Positions 28,283 through 36,974 of a stretch of DNA of 64,000 nucleotides are shown in pieces. The stretch is from contig CANMPD010000009.1 of the NCBI GenBank assembly GCA_947499635.1, positions 96,478 through 160,477 on the forward strand, read 5' to 3'. The DNA is from an uncultured Paracoccaceae bacterium (GTDB lineage: Bacteria; Pseudomonadota; Alphaproteobacteria; Rhodobacterales; Rhodobacteraceae). The notes below the pieces were generated by a model. That model saw only the letters and a program-made list of their open reading frames with translations, did no database searches and had not been told where the DNA came from. Position 1 is the stretch's first letter; each line of letters opens with the position of its first letter. Position numbers and translations under genes: made by a program.

Positions 28283-29143
28283 TCAAGTTCCTTCATTGAT
28301 CGGCGTGTTCGAATAGGATTTCAAAAATGAAATCATCAAATCATTCACCGCTGCTGGTTGTTCTAAATATCCGTAATGACCCGCATTGGGGACATCTGCG
28401 AAAACCGCGTTTGGAATTGCGTCAGCAACTTCGCGAGTTAGGTTCGGGGCAATTGCGATATCATCCGCAAAAGCCAAGGCCAGGAATGGCACCGTGATCT
28501 GTTGATACGCACTGCGGCGGTCCTTTAGATCGGCTGAGACTTGCAACTGGGCCGCGTGACCGGCACTGATGCCCGCATCATTCAACGACAGCATATCCAG
28601 CCAATCCTGTGCAGTTCGTTCATTGGCGCGTGTGGCCGGAGACAAATATTGCAAGGCATCCACAGCAGCCCGATAGGCAATCGGTGCAGGTTCAGCCTGT
28701 TTGGCCATTGCAATTTCACCGTGCACCATAGCGCGCTGCACAGGGTCGAGACGCGCATGTGCTGCCATTGCCACCACATATGTCACCAATTCTGGATGCG
28801 CCAATGCCACTTCGGTTACGATACGCGCCCCAAGCGACGTTCCGATCAATGCCACCGGGCCAAAATCCAAGTGTTTGATCAGTGCCACAACATCTGCGGC
28901 CATATCCTCTATTGTGAAATCGCTTGCGTCTTCAGCACTTGGCGCTATGCCACGATTGGTCAATGTGACAACACGATATCCCGCAGATATAAGGGCCGGA
29001 ACTTGGTGAAAATTCCACACACGCCCCGGGCTGCCGGTTCCCATAACCAAAACAACAGTCTCTAACGCCTGCGCCGCACCTTTTGGCAGATGCAATTCAT
29101 ATGCGAATTGCAGACCATCATGCATGAAATATTGGACAGCCAT
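28283..29143 (-). CDS. Alpha/beta-hydrolase in siderophore operon
   Basis: 286-residue alpha/beta-hydrolase fold protein with nucleophile elbow GTSLG, an acid in ADDIAIAP and the histidine in AGHYGYLEQP. There is no signal peptide, so it is cytoplasmic. The start at 29143 has a strong GGAGG site, and the gene begins a few bases after the salicylate-synthase stop. Possible roles are a proofreading type II thioesterase-like enzyme for the NRPS, or an esterase releasing iron from the imported siderophore. Its sequence is closer to general hydrolases (MhpC/PcaD-like) than to classical type II thioesterases, so the function is open. Confidence 0.8.
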   Translation of the reverse strand: MAVQYFMHDGLQFAYELHLPKGAAQALETVVLVMGTGSPGRVWNFHQVPALISAGYRVVTLTNRGIAPSAEDASDFTIEDMAADVVALIKHLDFGPVALIGTSLGARIVTEVALAHPELVTYVVAMAAHARLDPVQRAMVHGEIAMAKQAEPAPIAYRAAVDALQYLSPATRANERTAQDWLDMLSLNDAGISAGHAAQLQVSADLKDRRSAYQQITVPFLALAFADDIAIAPNLTREVADAIPNAVFADVPNAGHYGYLEQPAAVNDLMISFLKSYSNTPINEGT

Positions 29144-29147
29144 CGGT

Positions 29148-30539
29148 TCATTCCTCCCCAGATGCTGAACCATCGCACGGCACCAAAAAGCGGCTCACAC
29201 TGCGCAATTTTTCGTTGGTCTCTTCCAATTCACGCGCTGCTTTTGCACCGACAATCAGCCCGGCCCCTGCCCTCAGCCATGCCTGCCCGTCTTGCTCAAT
29301 AACGGATCGGATCGCGAGGGCAGCATCCAAACAACCGTCACTATCCAGCATCAAAACGGCACCACTGTATACCCCCCGTGCCGCGCTCTCTCGTGCTGTA
29401 ATTTCAGCACGTGCGCGCGCTTTTGGGATGCCCGACGTCGTCACTGGCGGGAACAGACTCGCAAAGGCCGCCCAAGCGTCGTTTCCCCCAGTCAACTGCC
29501 CTTGGACTGTTGATGCGATGTGCTGAACACTGCCTCTGGCGATAACATCCATGAAATCACGAACAACAACGGTTTCTGGCACACAAACTCGGGCCACTTC
29601 TGCGCATGCAAGTTGCACCGACAAGGCATGTTCGTAAATTTCTTTCGGATCCGAAAGTAAATCTTGGCGTAAAGTTTCTGTTTCAGCCTCGGTTATCCCC
29701 CGGGCACGCGTCCCCGCCAAAGGCTGGGTCGAGACGCAACCTGATTGATCGACTTCGACAATCGCGCCAGGGCTAACACCCGCCACGGTCAAACCAGAAA
29801 GTTGGAATAAAAATGAGCGCGCAGGCGTGTTTGCATGACGCATCGCGCGATAGGTCTCGACCATATTTACGGGCTGTGTCACTGGAACGCGCCGCGACAA
29901 AATAAGCTTGCGAAAGATATTTCCATCAATCGCATCAATCGCATCTGACGCCGATGTTTTATATTCATCGCCACCTTGGGATAAATCCATCTCGATGCGG
30001 GCACTGGGCCGGTCTGTCGCCGGCGCCGTTAAGACCTCCTGCCATATGTCGGCCAATTGCGCATCTTGAACCGATATCTCGGCCGCCCCCTGCCCCAAGA
30101 TAATCTCATGTGTTGGGATCATCAGATGCAGCAGTGGCATATCCAAATCCGCCACAGTTTCACCATGCAAGAGCGAAGACAATTCAAACGCAGTCCACCC
30201 ATAGGCCCGCCAGCCCGCCTCATTGCCAAACCGCTGTAACGCGTTTTGAACAGTCTCCAGCGGATCCTCACCAAGTGGCAGCTCATGTATCGTCCGCCCA
30301 TCCCGCACGACAATCCGCCGTGCTGTCATGGTCAAACTGAGGCACGGTGCCGCCGCAAACCGGAACGTTTCATTCTTTTCGTACAACATGAAATCGCTGT
30401 TCCCGAACAGCGCATCAGATACGGCAACATCCTTCATGCTGGCCACAAGCGCCGCGGCGACATCGATAAAATCATTCTTCAGGGGCAAATGAAAACTCGC
30501 CCCATCAACGGCTCTTTGCGTGTTGCTATGTTGGGTCAT
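29148..30539 (-). CDS. Salicylate synthase family (MbtI/Irp9-like), catalytic Glu replaced by Gly
   Basis: 463-residue member of the chorismate-utilising enzymes, most like MbtI/Irp9/YbtS, which turn chorismate via isochorismate into salicylate and pyruvate. The general-base lysine (RKLILSR, about 211), PLAGTRARG, KEIYEHALSV, RGSVQHIAS, TSGIPKA, VYSGAV, LRAGAG and the metal-binding ELEETNEKL are all present. However, the position exactly 47 residues after the lysine, Glu252 of MbtI in the SPE motif, is glycine here (GVSPGAIV, about 258; codon GGC). That glutamate is the general acid for chorismate isomerisation, so this enzyme may keep only the pyruvate-lyase step and depend on the separate EntC-like enzyme at 6.9 kb. 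Confidence 0.88.
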   Translation of the reverse strand: MTQHSNTQRAVDGASFHLPLKNDFIDVAAALVASMKDVAVSDALFGNSDFMLYEKNETFRFAAAPCLSLTMTARRIVVRDGRTIHELPLGEDPLETVQNALQRFGNEAGWRAYGWTAFELSSLLHGETVADLDMPLLHLMIPTHEIILGQGAAEISVQDAQLADIWQEVLTAPATDRPSARIEMDLSQGGDEYKTSASDAIDAIDGNIFRKLILSRRVPVTQPVNMVETYRAMRHANTPARSFLFQLSGLTVAGVSPGAIVEVDQSGCVSTQPLAGTRARGITEAETETLRQDLLSDPKEIYEHALSVQLACAEVARVCVPETVVVRDFMDVIARGSVQHIASTVQGQLTGGNDAWAAFASLFPPVTTSGIPKARARAEITARESAARGVYSGAVLMLDSDGCLDAALAIRSVIEQDGQAWLRAGAGLIVGAKAARELEETNEKLRSVSRFLVPCDGSASGEE

Positions 30540-30564
30540 TTTCTATCTTCTACTGGACTGACAT

Positions 30565-30813
30565 TCAAAGAGCCGACGCGTTTTCACGCATCTTATCGCG
30601 TAAGGATTTGGGGCGCATATCGACCCATGTTTCGTCGATCCAGTCCAATACAGCCTGCCGCGCCGCGCCCTTGGGGCCTCCAAAAGCGATCTCCCAACCT
30701 TGCGGAACGGGCTGAGACACGGGCCACAGCGAATACTGCTGTTCGTCGTTGATCAGCGCGAAAAAATAACCGTCTTCGGAATCGAAAGGATTGTTCGTCA
30801 TCTTCAAAACCAT
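30565..30813 (-). CDS. MbtH-like protein
   Basis: 82-residue NRPS helper that binds and stabilises adenylation domains. It shows the family pattern NPFD, the conserved SLWP and PxGW segments (PVPQGWEIAFGG), and LDWIDETWVDMRP. It sits between the ornithine hydroxylase and the salicylate-synthase gene. Translation may instead begin at the ATG at 30801 (MTNNPFD), which is the usual MbtH N-terminus. Confidence 0.93.
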   Translation of the reverse strand: MVLKMTNNPFDSEDGYFFALINDEQQYSLWPVSQPVPQGWEIAFGGPKGAARQAVLDWIDETWVDMRPKSLRDKMRENASAL

Positions 30814-30821
30814 TTCTTACG

Positions 30822-32168
30822 TTAGGTAGGGATATCTTGAGGTTGATCCTGCAAGGCAGCTCGCAGGATGTCTTCGGCACGGACTGCCACGTTCGACAAC
30901 AAAGAGGATGTCAGCCCATGGCTATGCTCCACACCGCCATTTAGGAAAATGCGCTGCTCACAGCCCGGCAACTGCAGACTGTAGTCCCGCGCCACACGGG
31001 GTAACCCCTTGTCAAATCCAGCCTCGACATTGAATTTCGAACTAAACAGAGACTTTAAATCAAACGGCGCAAACCCTGTTGCATAGATTACAGCGTCGAC
31101 GGTTAGTTTGGTTTCATGCCGCTGGCCCAAGTCACGCAGCGTCACATCAACACCCGTTTCATGCACAGTTTGCGCAGCAATCTCGGTGACGCGATGAACA
31201 AAGAGCCGAGGACACCCACTGACCTTTTCATCGTATTCTCGACGATACAGCTCTTGGATCAAATCAATATCTACCGCAGAATAATTTGTCGCCAAATGCG
31301 TGTCATGAAGACGCCGCTTAAGGGTCTCGGGGGCGCTGTAAAAATCGTCAACGGCATCGGCGTCGAAAATTTGGTTCACATACGGGCTGTCATCTGACGG
31401 TGTATAGCCAAACCGGCGAAACGATGCGTGCACGTGAGACGACGGATAGGTGTCGTGTAAATACGCCGCGACCTCTGCTGCACTTTGGCCAGATCCCACC
31501 ACCAAAAACCGCCCATGTTGATGCGAAGGCACTGTCTTTAGATGTTCAAGTAAAGCGTGGTTGTGGAAAACACGCGTGCCCGGTTCAACGCCTTGCGGCA
31601 AAACGGACCGGATGCCTGCGCCGACAACCAAATGACGCGCCCTAAGCGTATCCCGGCTCACCGAAGCCCCATTGTAACGCTCTATTTCAACCGTAAAACA
31701 ACGACCATCCCAACTGACTTGCGTCGCGCGCGTCCCATAACGCACAGGAAGAGTGACACGCCGCGCGGCCCAACTTAGATAATCGTGAAACTCACGGCGG
31801 GTTGGGAAAAATGTCTTAAGGTTGATAAAATCCGCAAGACGATTTTTCTCACTTAGGTAATTTAAAAATGAAAAACTGCTTGTTGGACTCCGCAATGAAA
31901 CCAAATCTTTCAAAAAGCTGATCTGCATCGTTGTTTCAGGTAAAATCATACCATCGTGCCAGCCAAATTGCGGCTTAGATTCGACAAAGACCGCACGAAC
32001 AGGGTGACCGGTTGTCCCGACCCCTTCTTGCAGTGCGATTGCTAGGGCAAGATTGGACGGACCAAAACCAATTCCCAAAATATCATATTCTGGTCCCTCT
32101 GAGGTGCCACTTTTCGGCGTCTCATCACGGCGCTCTACTGGTCTTTCTATCGCATCAAATTCGAGCAT
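30822..32168 (-). CDS. L-ornithine N5-monooxygenase (PvdA/SidA-like)
   Basis: 448-residue FAD- and NADPH-dependent N-hydroxylase. FAD motif GIGFGPSN is at 32-39. The substrate-side block LPETTMQISFLKDLVSLRSPTS matches the ornithine (PvdA) branch more than lysine (IucD) enzymes. The NADPH motif VVGSGQSAAE and late IYATGFAPF are present. It makes the hydroxamate precursor N5-hydroxyornithine, probably for the last NRPS module. No formyl- or acetyltransferase for the hydroxylamine is in the window, so the hydroxyl-amine may be acylated by an NRPS condensation step or cyclise. First gene of the NRPS operon, with a long leader upstream and AAGGTGAG as ribosome site. Confidence 0.9.
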   Translation of the reverse strand: MLEFDAIERPVERRDETPKSGTSEGPEYDILGIGFGPSNLALAIALQEGVGTTGHPVRAVFVESKPQFGWHDGMILPETTMQISFLKDLVSLRSPTSSFSFLNYLSEKNRLADFINLKTFFPTRREFHDYLSWAARRVTLPVRYGTRATQVSWDGRCFTVEIERYNGASVSRDTLRARHLVVGAGIRSVLPQGVEPGTRVFHNHALLEHLKTVPSHQHGRFLVVGSGQSAAEVAAYLHDTYPSSHVHASFRRFGYTPSDDSPYVNQIFDADAVDDFYSAPETLKRRLHDTHLATNYSAVDIDLIQELYRREYDEKVSGCPRLFVHRVTEIAAQTVHETGVDVTLRDLGQRHETKLTVDAVIYATGFAPFDLKSLFSSKFNVEAGFDKGLPRVARDYSLQLPGCEQRIFLNGGVEHSHGLTSSLLSNVAVRAEDILRAALQDQPQDIPT

Positions 32169-32235
32169 TTTCTCACCTTAGCCTCTATCCTTCAGCCCGC
32201 TTTCTTCTCTGGGTTAGGCACAAATAGACCTACCT

Positions 32236-32254
32236 CTCTCAACACTATTGAGAG
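32236..32254. promoter_or_regulatory. Small inverted repeat in NRPS operon leader
   Basis: CTCTCAA-CACTA-TTGAGAG, a perfect 7-bp hairpin about 70 nt before the ornithine-hydroxylase start. It may be a leader hairpin or an operator. Confidence 0.35.
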
Positions 32255-32379
32255 ATGAAATGCGGGTTGTTTCTTTTGAAGTTACGGTGCTCTACCTGTC
32301 TACTAGCTCACTTAAGCACGCGACGCTTAAGGCCCAGATATAAATAAGTTAAAGCAACTTTATAGGTCGATTCATAGAA

Positions 32380-32403
32380 TATCAGGACATGAACGTCCAG
32401 ATA
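32380..32403. promoter_or_regulatory. 24-bp palindromic operator, copy 2 (NRPS operon promoter)
   Basis: Arms TATCAGGACA and CGTCCAGATA with a 4-nt spacer TGAA. It differs from copy 1 at two arm positions and has the same geometry. It lies 212 nt before the first NRPS-operon gene. A TATAAA-like -10 lies near 32360 on the minus strand, so the leader would be long and the site would be upstream of or near the -35. Confidence 0.7.
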
Positions 32404-32483
32404 TTTTTTCTAAATTAAATATGACGTGAAATTCCAGTATTTTACATATCATGTTGTTTACAAACATTTTTCTGTAAAATTAA

Positions 32484-32539
32484 ATTCCATCTATAGGTGA
32501 CATATTGCCAATTAAACAACCTATAGGTGGAATTTTGCC
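32484..32539. repeat. Paired repeat CTATAGGTG between the two siderophore operons
   Basis: Two direct copies, CTATAGGTGACATATTGCC (32491-32509) and CTATAGGTGGAATTTTGCC (32521-32539), match at 16 of 19 positions and are spaced exactly 30 bp. The same stretch also holds an inverted repeat, ATTCCATCTATAGG (32484) against CCTATAGGTGGAAT (32520-32533), with one mismatch. It lies downstream of the reductase gene and upstream of the NRPS promoter. The rest of the 454-bp gap 32169-32622 is AT-rich with no coding signal. Confidence 0.5.
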
Positions 32540-32622
32540 GACTGGATCGATAGTAGCTTTATCTCAAGGCACGGCATCCATTCAGATGCCATACCTTTAC
32601 TGTTTTCATTCAAGAAAATGGA

Positions 32623-33720
32623 TCACTCGCGGACAGATTTACTGCCTGCAGCTGCGATCTCTGGTTCATTCATACCGCGGCGCCAATGCGCAAACGCATT
32701 GATTTTTTCACGCAACAAACCCAGATCTTTCACGCCACGCCATATCTTCACAAAGGCTTGCCGCTCCATACCGCCCCAAAACGCAGCATCAGTCACATCT
32801 TCTGGCCAATTGATTTGCCCAAAAGCTGTCTCAAGCAGATCCGTCGTGCCAGGTTCTGCGCCATTTCGATAAAGCCATCTGACTTCTATGCCCGCAGGGG
32901 CGTCAACCGGTTGAACCTCTTGTGGGCCGTCGACTTCCAAAAGTGCCACACCGCGCGCATCGCGGTCCAATGCTTCAAGACAGCGTAACACACCGGGAAC
33001 CCCGGTTTCATCGCCCGCGAAAACATAGAAATTCGCCGTCGCCAGACCATGAGCCGCAGGGCCAATAAAGCCAACACCATCACCCACAGCCGCATTTCGT
33101 GCCCAATGCGTTGCAGGACCATCATGATCACCAACGAAAAAATCGACGGCCAAACGCCCCAATTCACGATCAATCATCCGAATTGTATAGACACGCGTAT
33201 CAAGCTCTGCCCGACCGTCGGGCCACCGAATACGTCCCGCATCCGTCATCTGAGGCCAGGCATCAGGGACACCACGACCCCGTTTGAACAGCAGCCGACT
33301 GTGGAGGTTCTCTAAGGTGTCATATCGGGCAAAGTCTTTGCCCTTAAACCAAATTCTGCGCATTTTTGGTGTGATTTGTTCGACACTATCCACCAAAAAC
33401 ACACGCAGATCAGGTGGCAGGGTCTCACCGACTTCGGCCCCGCTCCAACGCACGTCGGGTGCGACCTCGCGCGCGTTAAAATCAATAAGACTGGTGACAG
33501 AATACCGCATCGCATTTAACGCCGCGCGATCTTCGCACTGAATCGCAACCGTCAGAAAGTCTGTGCTTACGGTCAATTCAATTTCATCTTTTTTCCCTGC
33601 GCGTGCAAGATGTGGTTCAATTCGTTGCACTGGCACACCATGAGCCCCAAGTGCATCTAGCAAAATAGGGAAATAGTGGTCGATTTTTGGAAATTCGATC
33701 TTAGCTTGAGCTTCAAACAT
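32623..33720 (-). CDS. Ferric-siderophore reductase (SIP family, ViuB-like) with N-terminal DUF2218
   Basis: 365 residues. The N-terminal 90 or so residues match the DUF2218 type (KIEFPKIDHYFPILLDAL and the following beta-rich part). Next come a SIP FAD-binding domain, with the flavin-binding RVYTIRM arginine, and the C-terminal nucleotide-binding SIP part with WGGMERQAF-like end segments. Such enzymes use NAD(P)H to reduce the ferric siderophore in the cytoplasm and release iron. The start codon overlaps the preceding stop (TAATG), confirming 33720. It is the last gene of the receptor operon. Confidence 0.9.
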   Translation of the reverse strand: MFEAQAKIEFPKIDHYFPILLDALGAHGVPVQRIEPHLARAGKKDEIELTVSTDFLTVAIQCEDRAALNAMRYSVTSLIDFNAREVAPDVRWSGAEVGETLPPDLRVFLVDSVEQITPKMRRIWFKGKDFARYDTLENLHSRLLFKRGRGVPDAWPQMTDAGRIRWPDGRAELDTRVYTIRMIDRELGRLAVDFFVGDHDGPATHWARNAAVGDGVGFIGPAAHGLATANFYVFAGDETGVPGVLRCLEALDRDARGVALLEVDGPQEVQPVDAPAGIEVRWLYRNGAEPGTTDLLETAFGQINWPEDVTDAAFWGGMERQAFVKIWRGVKDLGLLREKINAFAHWRRGMNEPEIAAAGSKSVRE

Positions 33721-34805
33721 TATACGTCTCCGAGTGACATCCACATCGGCCCCGGTAAAGGCTGAGCGAAATAGCGATTAATTTTGGCAAGCGTTTTTGT
33801 AGGATCAACATCAGGGAACACTTCGGGATGCAGCCAACTTGCCAAAGCATCCGCCAGAATTGGCACCAAGACCGGGGACGAAATCAGCCCGGACCAAATG
33901 CCATGAACACGGCCGCTCAACACGGCCTTTGTATGACGTAAGGCACGTCGATCTGCCGCCTTGCTCAATCCCTGTTGTCCAAGTTTTATGTCGCGGCCAG
34001 GTGCGATTTGAGGCTGTAAGGCCGCAGAAAAATTACCCCCAGTGGCCACATAAACCTCTGGATCAATCGTCAATAACCCTTCTTCAGAAAGCTGCGCGCC
34101 CCACCCGTCAGATCCGGCAATCAGATCCCCACCAACAAGCGAAAACAGCGGCCCCCAAAATGACTGACCCGCGGCCCAGCAACAACTGTCATAGGTCGTC
34201 ATGATCTCCATATAAACCTGCGGCAGAACCTGCGGCTTAGGAGCCGCACTCAGCTGAGAAAAGCGCCGCGTGCCAATGGCCGCCAGCGCCCTTGCCCGCT
34301 CCTCCTCTTGGAATAGCGCCCCCCAAAAGCTCATGGCACGCTGCAGTTTTTCCTGCGGCCCAAAAGCATGATTATATTCGCTGCTCCAGGCAACTGGGAT
34401 ACCTGCAGCCTCTAATTGCTGCTGTAAAACCGATCCCTGCGGCGGCAACATATAGGCGCTCGAGATCACAAGATCAGGTTCAAGCTTTAAAATAGCCTCG
34501 ATTGACACCGTATCAGGAGAGATGCCGCCAACATCCGCAAAACCATCCCCCAAACGCCAAGCCTCTGCACCAAGGTCAAGGCGCGCGGCACTGGCCCAGC
34601 CCACGATGCGCTCTGAGGCGTCAGGAATAAGGGCCGCAACCGCGTAAAGATCGGTTGCGTCTAACAAAACAATACGTTGCGGCGGCTGTGCCAGAGGTAC
34701 TTGGTTGCCCAACACATCCACCACCTGAGGCGTGGCACCAAACCCGATTGCAGGGGCTGCAATCAGGCCGGCGCTTTGCACAAGAAATGTTCGACGCGTT
34801 ACCAT
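33720..34805 (-). CDS. Second periplasmic iron-siderophore binding protein, Tat signal
   Basis: 361 residues with an N-terminal TRRTFL twin-arginine signal followed by a hydrophobic stretch, which suggests export as a folded protein. The mature part is a class III binding protein: VVDVLGNQVPLAQPPQRIVLL, LEPDLVISSAYM, and a HPEVFPDVDP tail similar to HPELFKDVDP in the first binding protein, so the two are related. It overlaps the TonB receptor gene by 7 nt and the reductase gene by 1 nt. No permease or ATPase accompanies it. Confidence 0.88.
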   Translation of the reverse strand: MVTRRTFLVQSAGLIAAPAIGFGATPQVVDVLGNQVPLAQPPQRIVLLDATDLYAVAALIPDASERIVGWASAARLDLGAEAWRLGDGFADVGGISPDTVSIEAILKLEPDLVISSAYMLPPQGSVLQQQLEAAGIPVAWSSEYNHAFGPQEKLQRAMSFWGALFQEEERARALAAIGTRRFSQLSAAPKPQVLPQVYMEIMTTYDSCCWAAGQSFWGPLFSLVGGDLIAGSDGWGAQLSEEGLLTIDPEVYVATGGNFSAALQPQIAPGRDIKLGQQGLSKAADRRALRHTKAVLSGRVHGIWSGLISSPVLVPILADALASWLHPEVFPDVDPTKTLAKINRYFAQPLPGPMWMSLGDV

Positions 34806-36934
34806 GTTTTTCGCAAGCTGGCGGTAACAACACGACCTTCGCCATACTGGCAGAAGATGTCGAAACTACAGCTTGAATAATACACCTCGTCAAACACATT
34901 ACGCACGTTCAACGCAATCTGTGTGCCGCTCCAGAAGCCGCCAAAACGATTAAGATCGTAATTCAGCGCCATGTCGGTCAGGGTATACCCGTCCGCTTTT
35001 AACGTGTTCTCATCATCACCAAAGCTAGAGCCCACAACCCGAACACCACCGCCCAGCGTCAGGCCCTGCATGTTTCCACCAAAGGAATAATTCAACCAGA
35101 GGGAACCATAGTGATCAGGAACAGCTTGGGGTTTGTTGCCAATGATGCTCTCATCGGTTGACTCTGTAACTTCTGTATCCAGAAGGGTAAGCGACGCAAT
35201 CGCCTCGAGGTTTGGCAGGATGGTCCCACGTGCCTCAAACTCAAGTCCGCGGGACCGGATCTCACCGGTCTGGACAAAGAAATTAGGTGTGTCTGACGCT
35301 GTCAGAACATTCTCTTGGGTCGCATCAAAAAGCGCCACGGTGAATAGGGCATCCAACCCGTCAGGCTGATACTTTAGGCCCACTTCCCACTGTTCACCGG
35401 TCGTTGGCACAAAGGCATCTCCATTTTCATCTGTACCAATTTCAGGCTCAAATGATGTGGAATAACTCGCATAGGGCGCAACACCGTTGTCAAACCGATA
35501 CAAAAGCGCCGCCCGATAGGTCGTCTCCTCACTATCTTGCTCAGTCTTGGTAGACGATAAATCGTTTTCAGTCTCGGTATCTAACCAATCATGACGCAGT
35601 CCAAGCACCGCGTGGAAATTCCCAAAAGCAATTTGATCAGACACATAAAGTGCTTGCTGACGTGTCACCTGCCGAACATCGGATGTTGTAATAAACGTAC
35701 CCGAGAAATCGTCATAAGATGGGTTTGTTACATCTAAACTGCTGGCAAACGCGAATTCGGACAGCAGATCGCTGTCATTCCACGTTAGATCAGCACCGAC
35801 CAAAAGCGTGTGCTCAAAAGCACCCGTTTGGAACCCATATTCAAGATTGGTATCCCAAGTAAATGCGCGCACAGATTCATCGAACGTCACCGCAGCACGC
35901 GGAAGCAGACCTGTATCTGACAATAACGAGTACAGTTGGATGCCGGCTAAATCTGTCTCAATTTCCCCATAGCGCAGCTTGGAGCGTAAAACCACATTAC
36001 TCGCAAACGCATGTTCGACCCCAGCAGATATTCCCCACTGTGTACGATCAAAGGAGTCAAAATTCGGATCACCCGTATTCAAGTCGCGCGTCAGGAAAGA
36101 CGCAAAGTCACCGCCCAGACTGGTTGGGAGTATTGAATTAAAGTAACCGCCTTCGGGATCACGCTGGTAATACCCACTCACCGTCACACGTGTGCGATCT
36201 GTCGGCTCCCAAACCAGTTTGGAGGAAAGGCCATAGCGCTCATCATCAACGTCGTCATATCGCGTTCCCGACGAACGCCCAATTCCCGCGATGCTATATT
36301 TAAAATCGCCATCTTCATCTAGAACACCGTGTTGCTCGGCACCAACTTGAACGCGCCCATAGCTGCCAACTTCAAATCGGGCTTCACCACCCGTGCTGCC
36401 GTCTGGCGTACGGCTGACCATGTTCACCAAACCGCCCGGGCTTGAAAACCCATAAGCCAACGCCGACGGCCCCTTTAGGATATCCACACGATCGAGGAAA
36501 AACGGGTCAATCGAAGATCTCGCAAAGGCCTGACCTACTGGCAACCGCAAACCATCCAAGTGGGATACAGATTTGGTGCTGGTCCCAAATCCACCAAAAC
36601 CACGTATAAAGACACTGTCATATCGGGTCGATGCATCAACTTCTGACAAAACACCCGCAGTGTAGCGCAGCGCCTGACCAACTGTCTGCGTATTTTGATC
36701 ATCAAATTGTTTGCGGGTCAAAATGGTCAAAGACTGCGGCGTCTCTAGGATATCTGTATCCGTTTTTGTGGCCGATCTCAAATCAGACAGTAGATAAGAA
36801 TTCGACGTGTCTGGAACCTCTTGCGTAATAATAATTGGCTCTAACTGGATCACTTCCTGCGCAACCGCCGATGTGTTCCAATTCATTGAGGCAGTCAAGA
36901 TGAGTGCCGTCAACACACGCGACTTTACGTTCAT
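34799..36934 (-). CDS. TonB-dependent siderophore receptor
   Basis: Outer-membrane receptor of 711 residues. There is a signal peptide (cleavage after AVAQ), then a plug domain with ETPQSLTILTRKQF, SVFIRGFGGFG and GPSALAYGFSSPGGLVNMVSR, and a beta-barrel of alternating polar strands ending in an aromatic residue (SLRKTW). The plug and size resemble the hydroxamate/mixed-type siderophore receptor family (FhuA/FcuA/FpvA group). A GGAG ribosome site precedes the ATG. It heads the operon receptor - binding protein - reductase and is preceded by the third copy of the 24-bp palindrome, which suggests co-regulation with biosynthesis. Confidence 0.93.
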   Translation of the reverse strand: MNVKSRVLTALILTASMNWNTSAVAQEVIQLEPIIITQEVPDTSNSYLLSDLRSATKTDTDILETPQSLTILTRKQFDDQNTQTVGQALRYTAGVLSEVDASTRYDSVFIRGFGGFGTSTKSVSHLDGLRLPVGQAFARSSIDPFFLDRVDILKGPSALAYGFSSPGGLVNMVSRTPDGSTGGEARFEVGSYGRVQVGAEQHGVLDEDGDFKYSIAGIGRSSGTRYDDVDDERYGLSSKLVWEPTDRTRVTVSGYYQRDPEGGYFNSILPTSLGGDFASFLTRDLNTGDPNFDSFDRTQWGISAGVEHAFASNVVLRSKLRYGEIETDLAGIQLYSLLSDTGLLPRAAVTFDESVRAFTWDTNLEYGFQTGAFEHTLLVGADLTWNDSDLLSEFAFASSLDVTNPSYDDFSGTFITTSDVRQVTRQQALYVSDQIAFGNFHAVLGLRHDWLDTETENDLSSTKTEQDSEETTYRAALLYRFDNGVAPYASYSTSFEPEIGTDENGDAFVPTTGEQWEVGLKYQPDGLDALFTVALFDATQENVLTASDTPNFFVQTGEIRSRGLEFEARGTILPNLEAIASLTLLDTEVTESTDESIIGNKPQAVPDHYGSLWLNYSFGGNMQGLTLGGGVRVVGSSFGDDENTLKADGYTLTDMALNYDLNRFGGFWSGTQIALNVRNVFDEVYYSSCSFDIFCQYGEGRVVTASLRKTW

Positions 36935-36974
36935 GTCACTTCTCCGATCATAGTAAGTTGACTTCCCCTAACAT

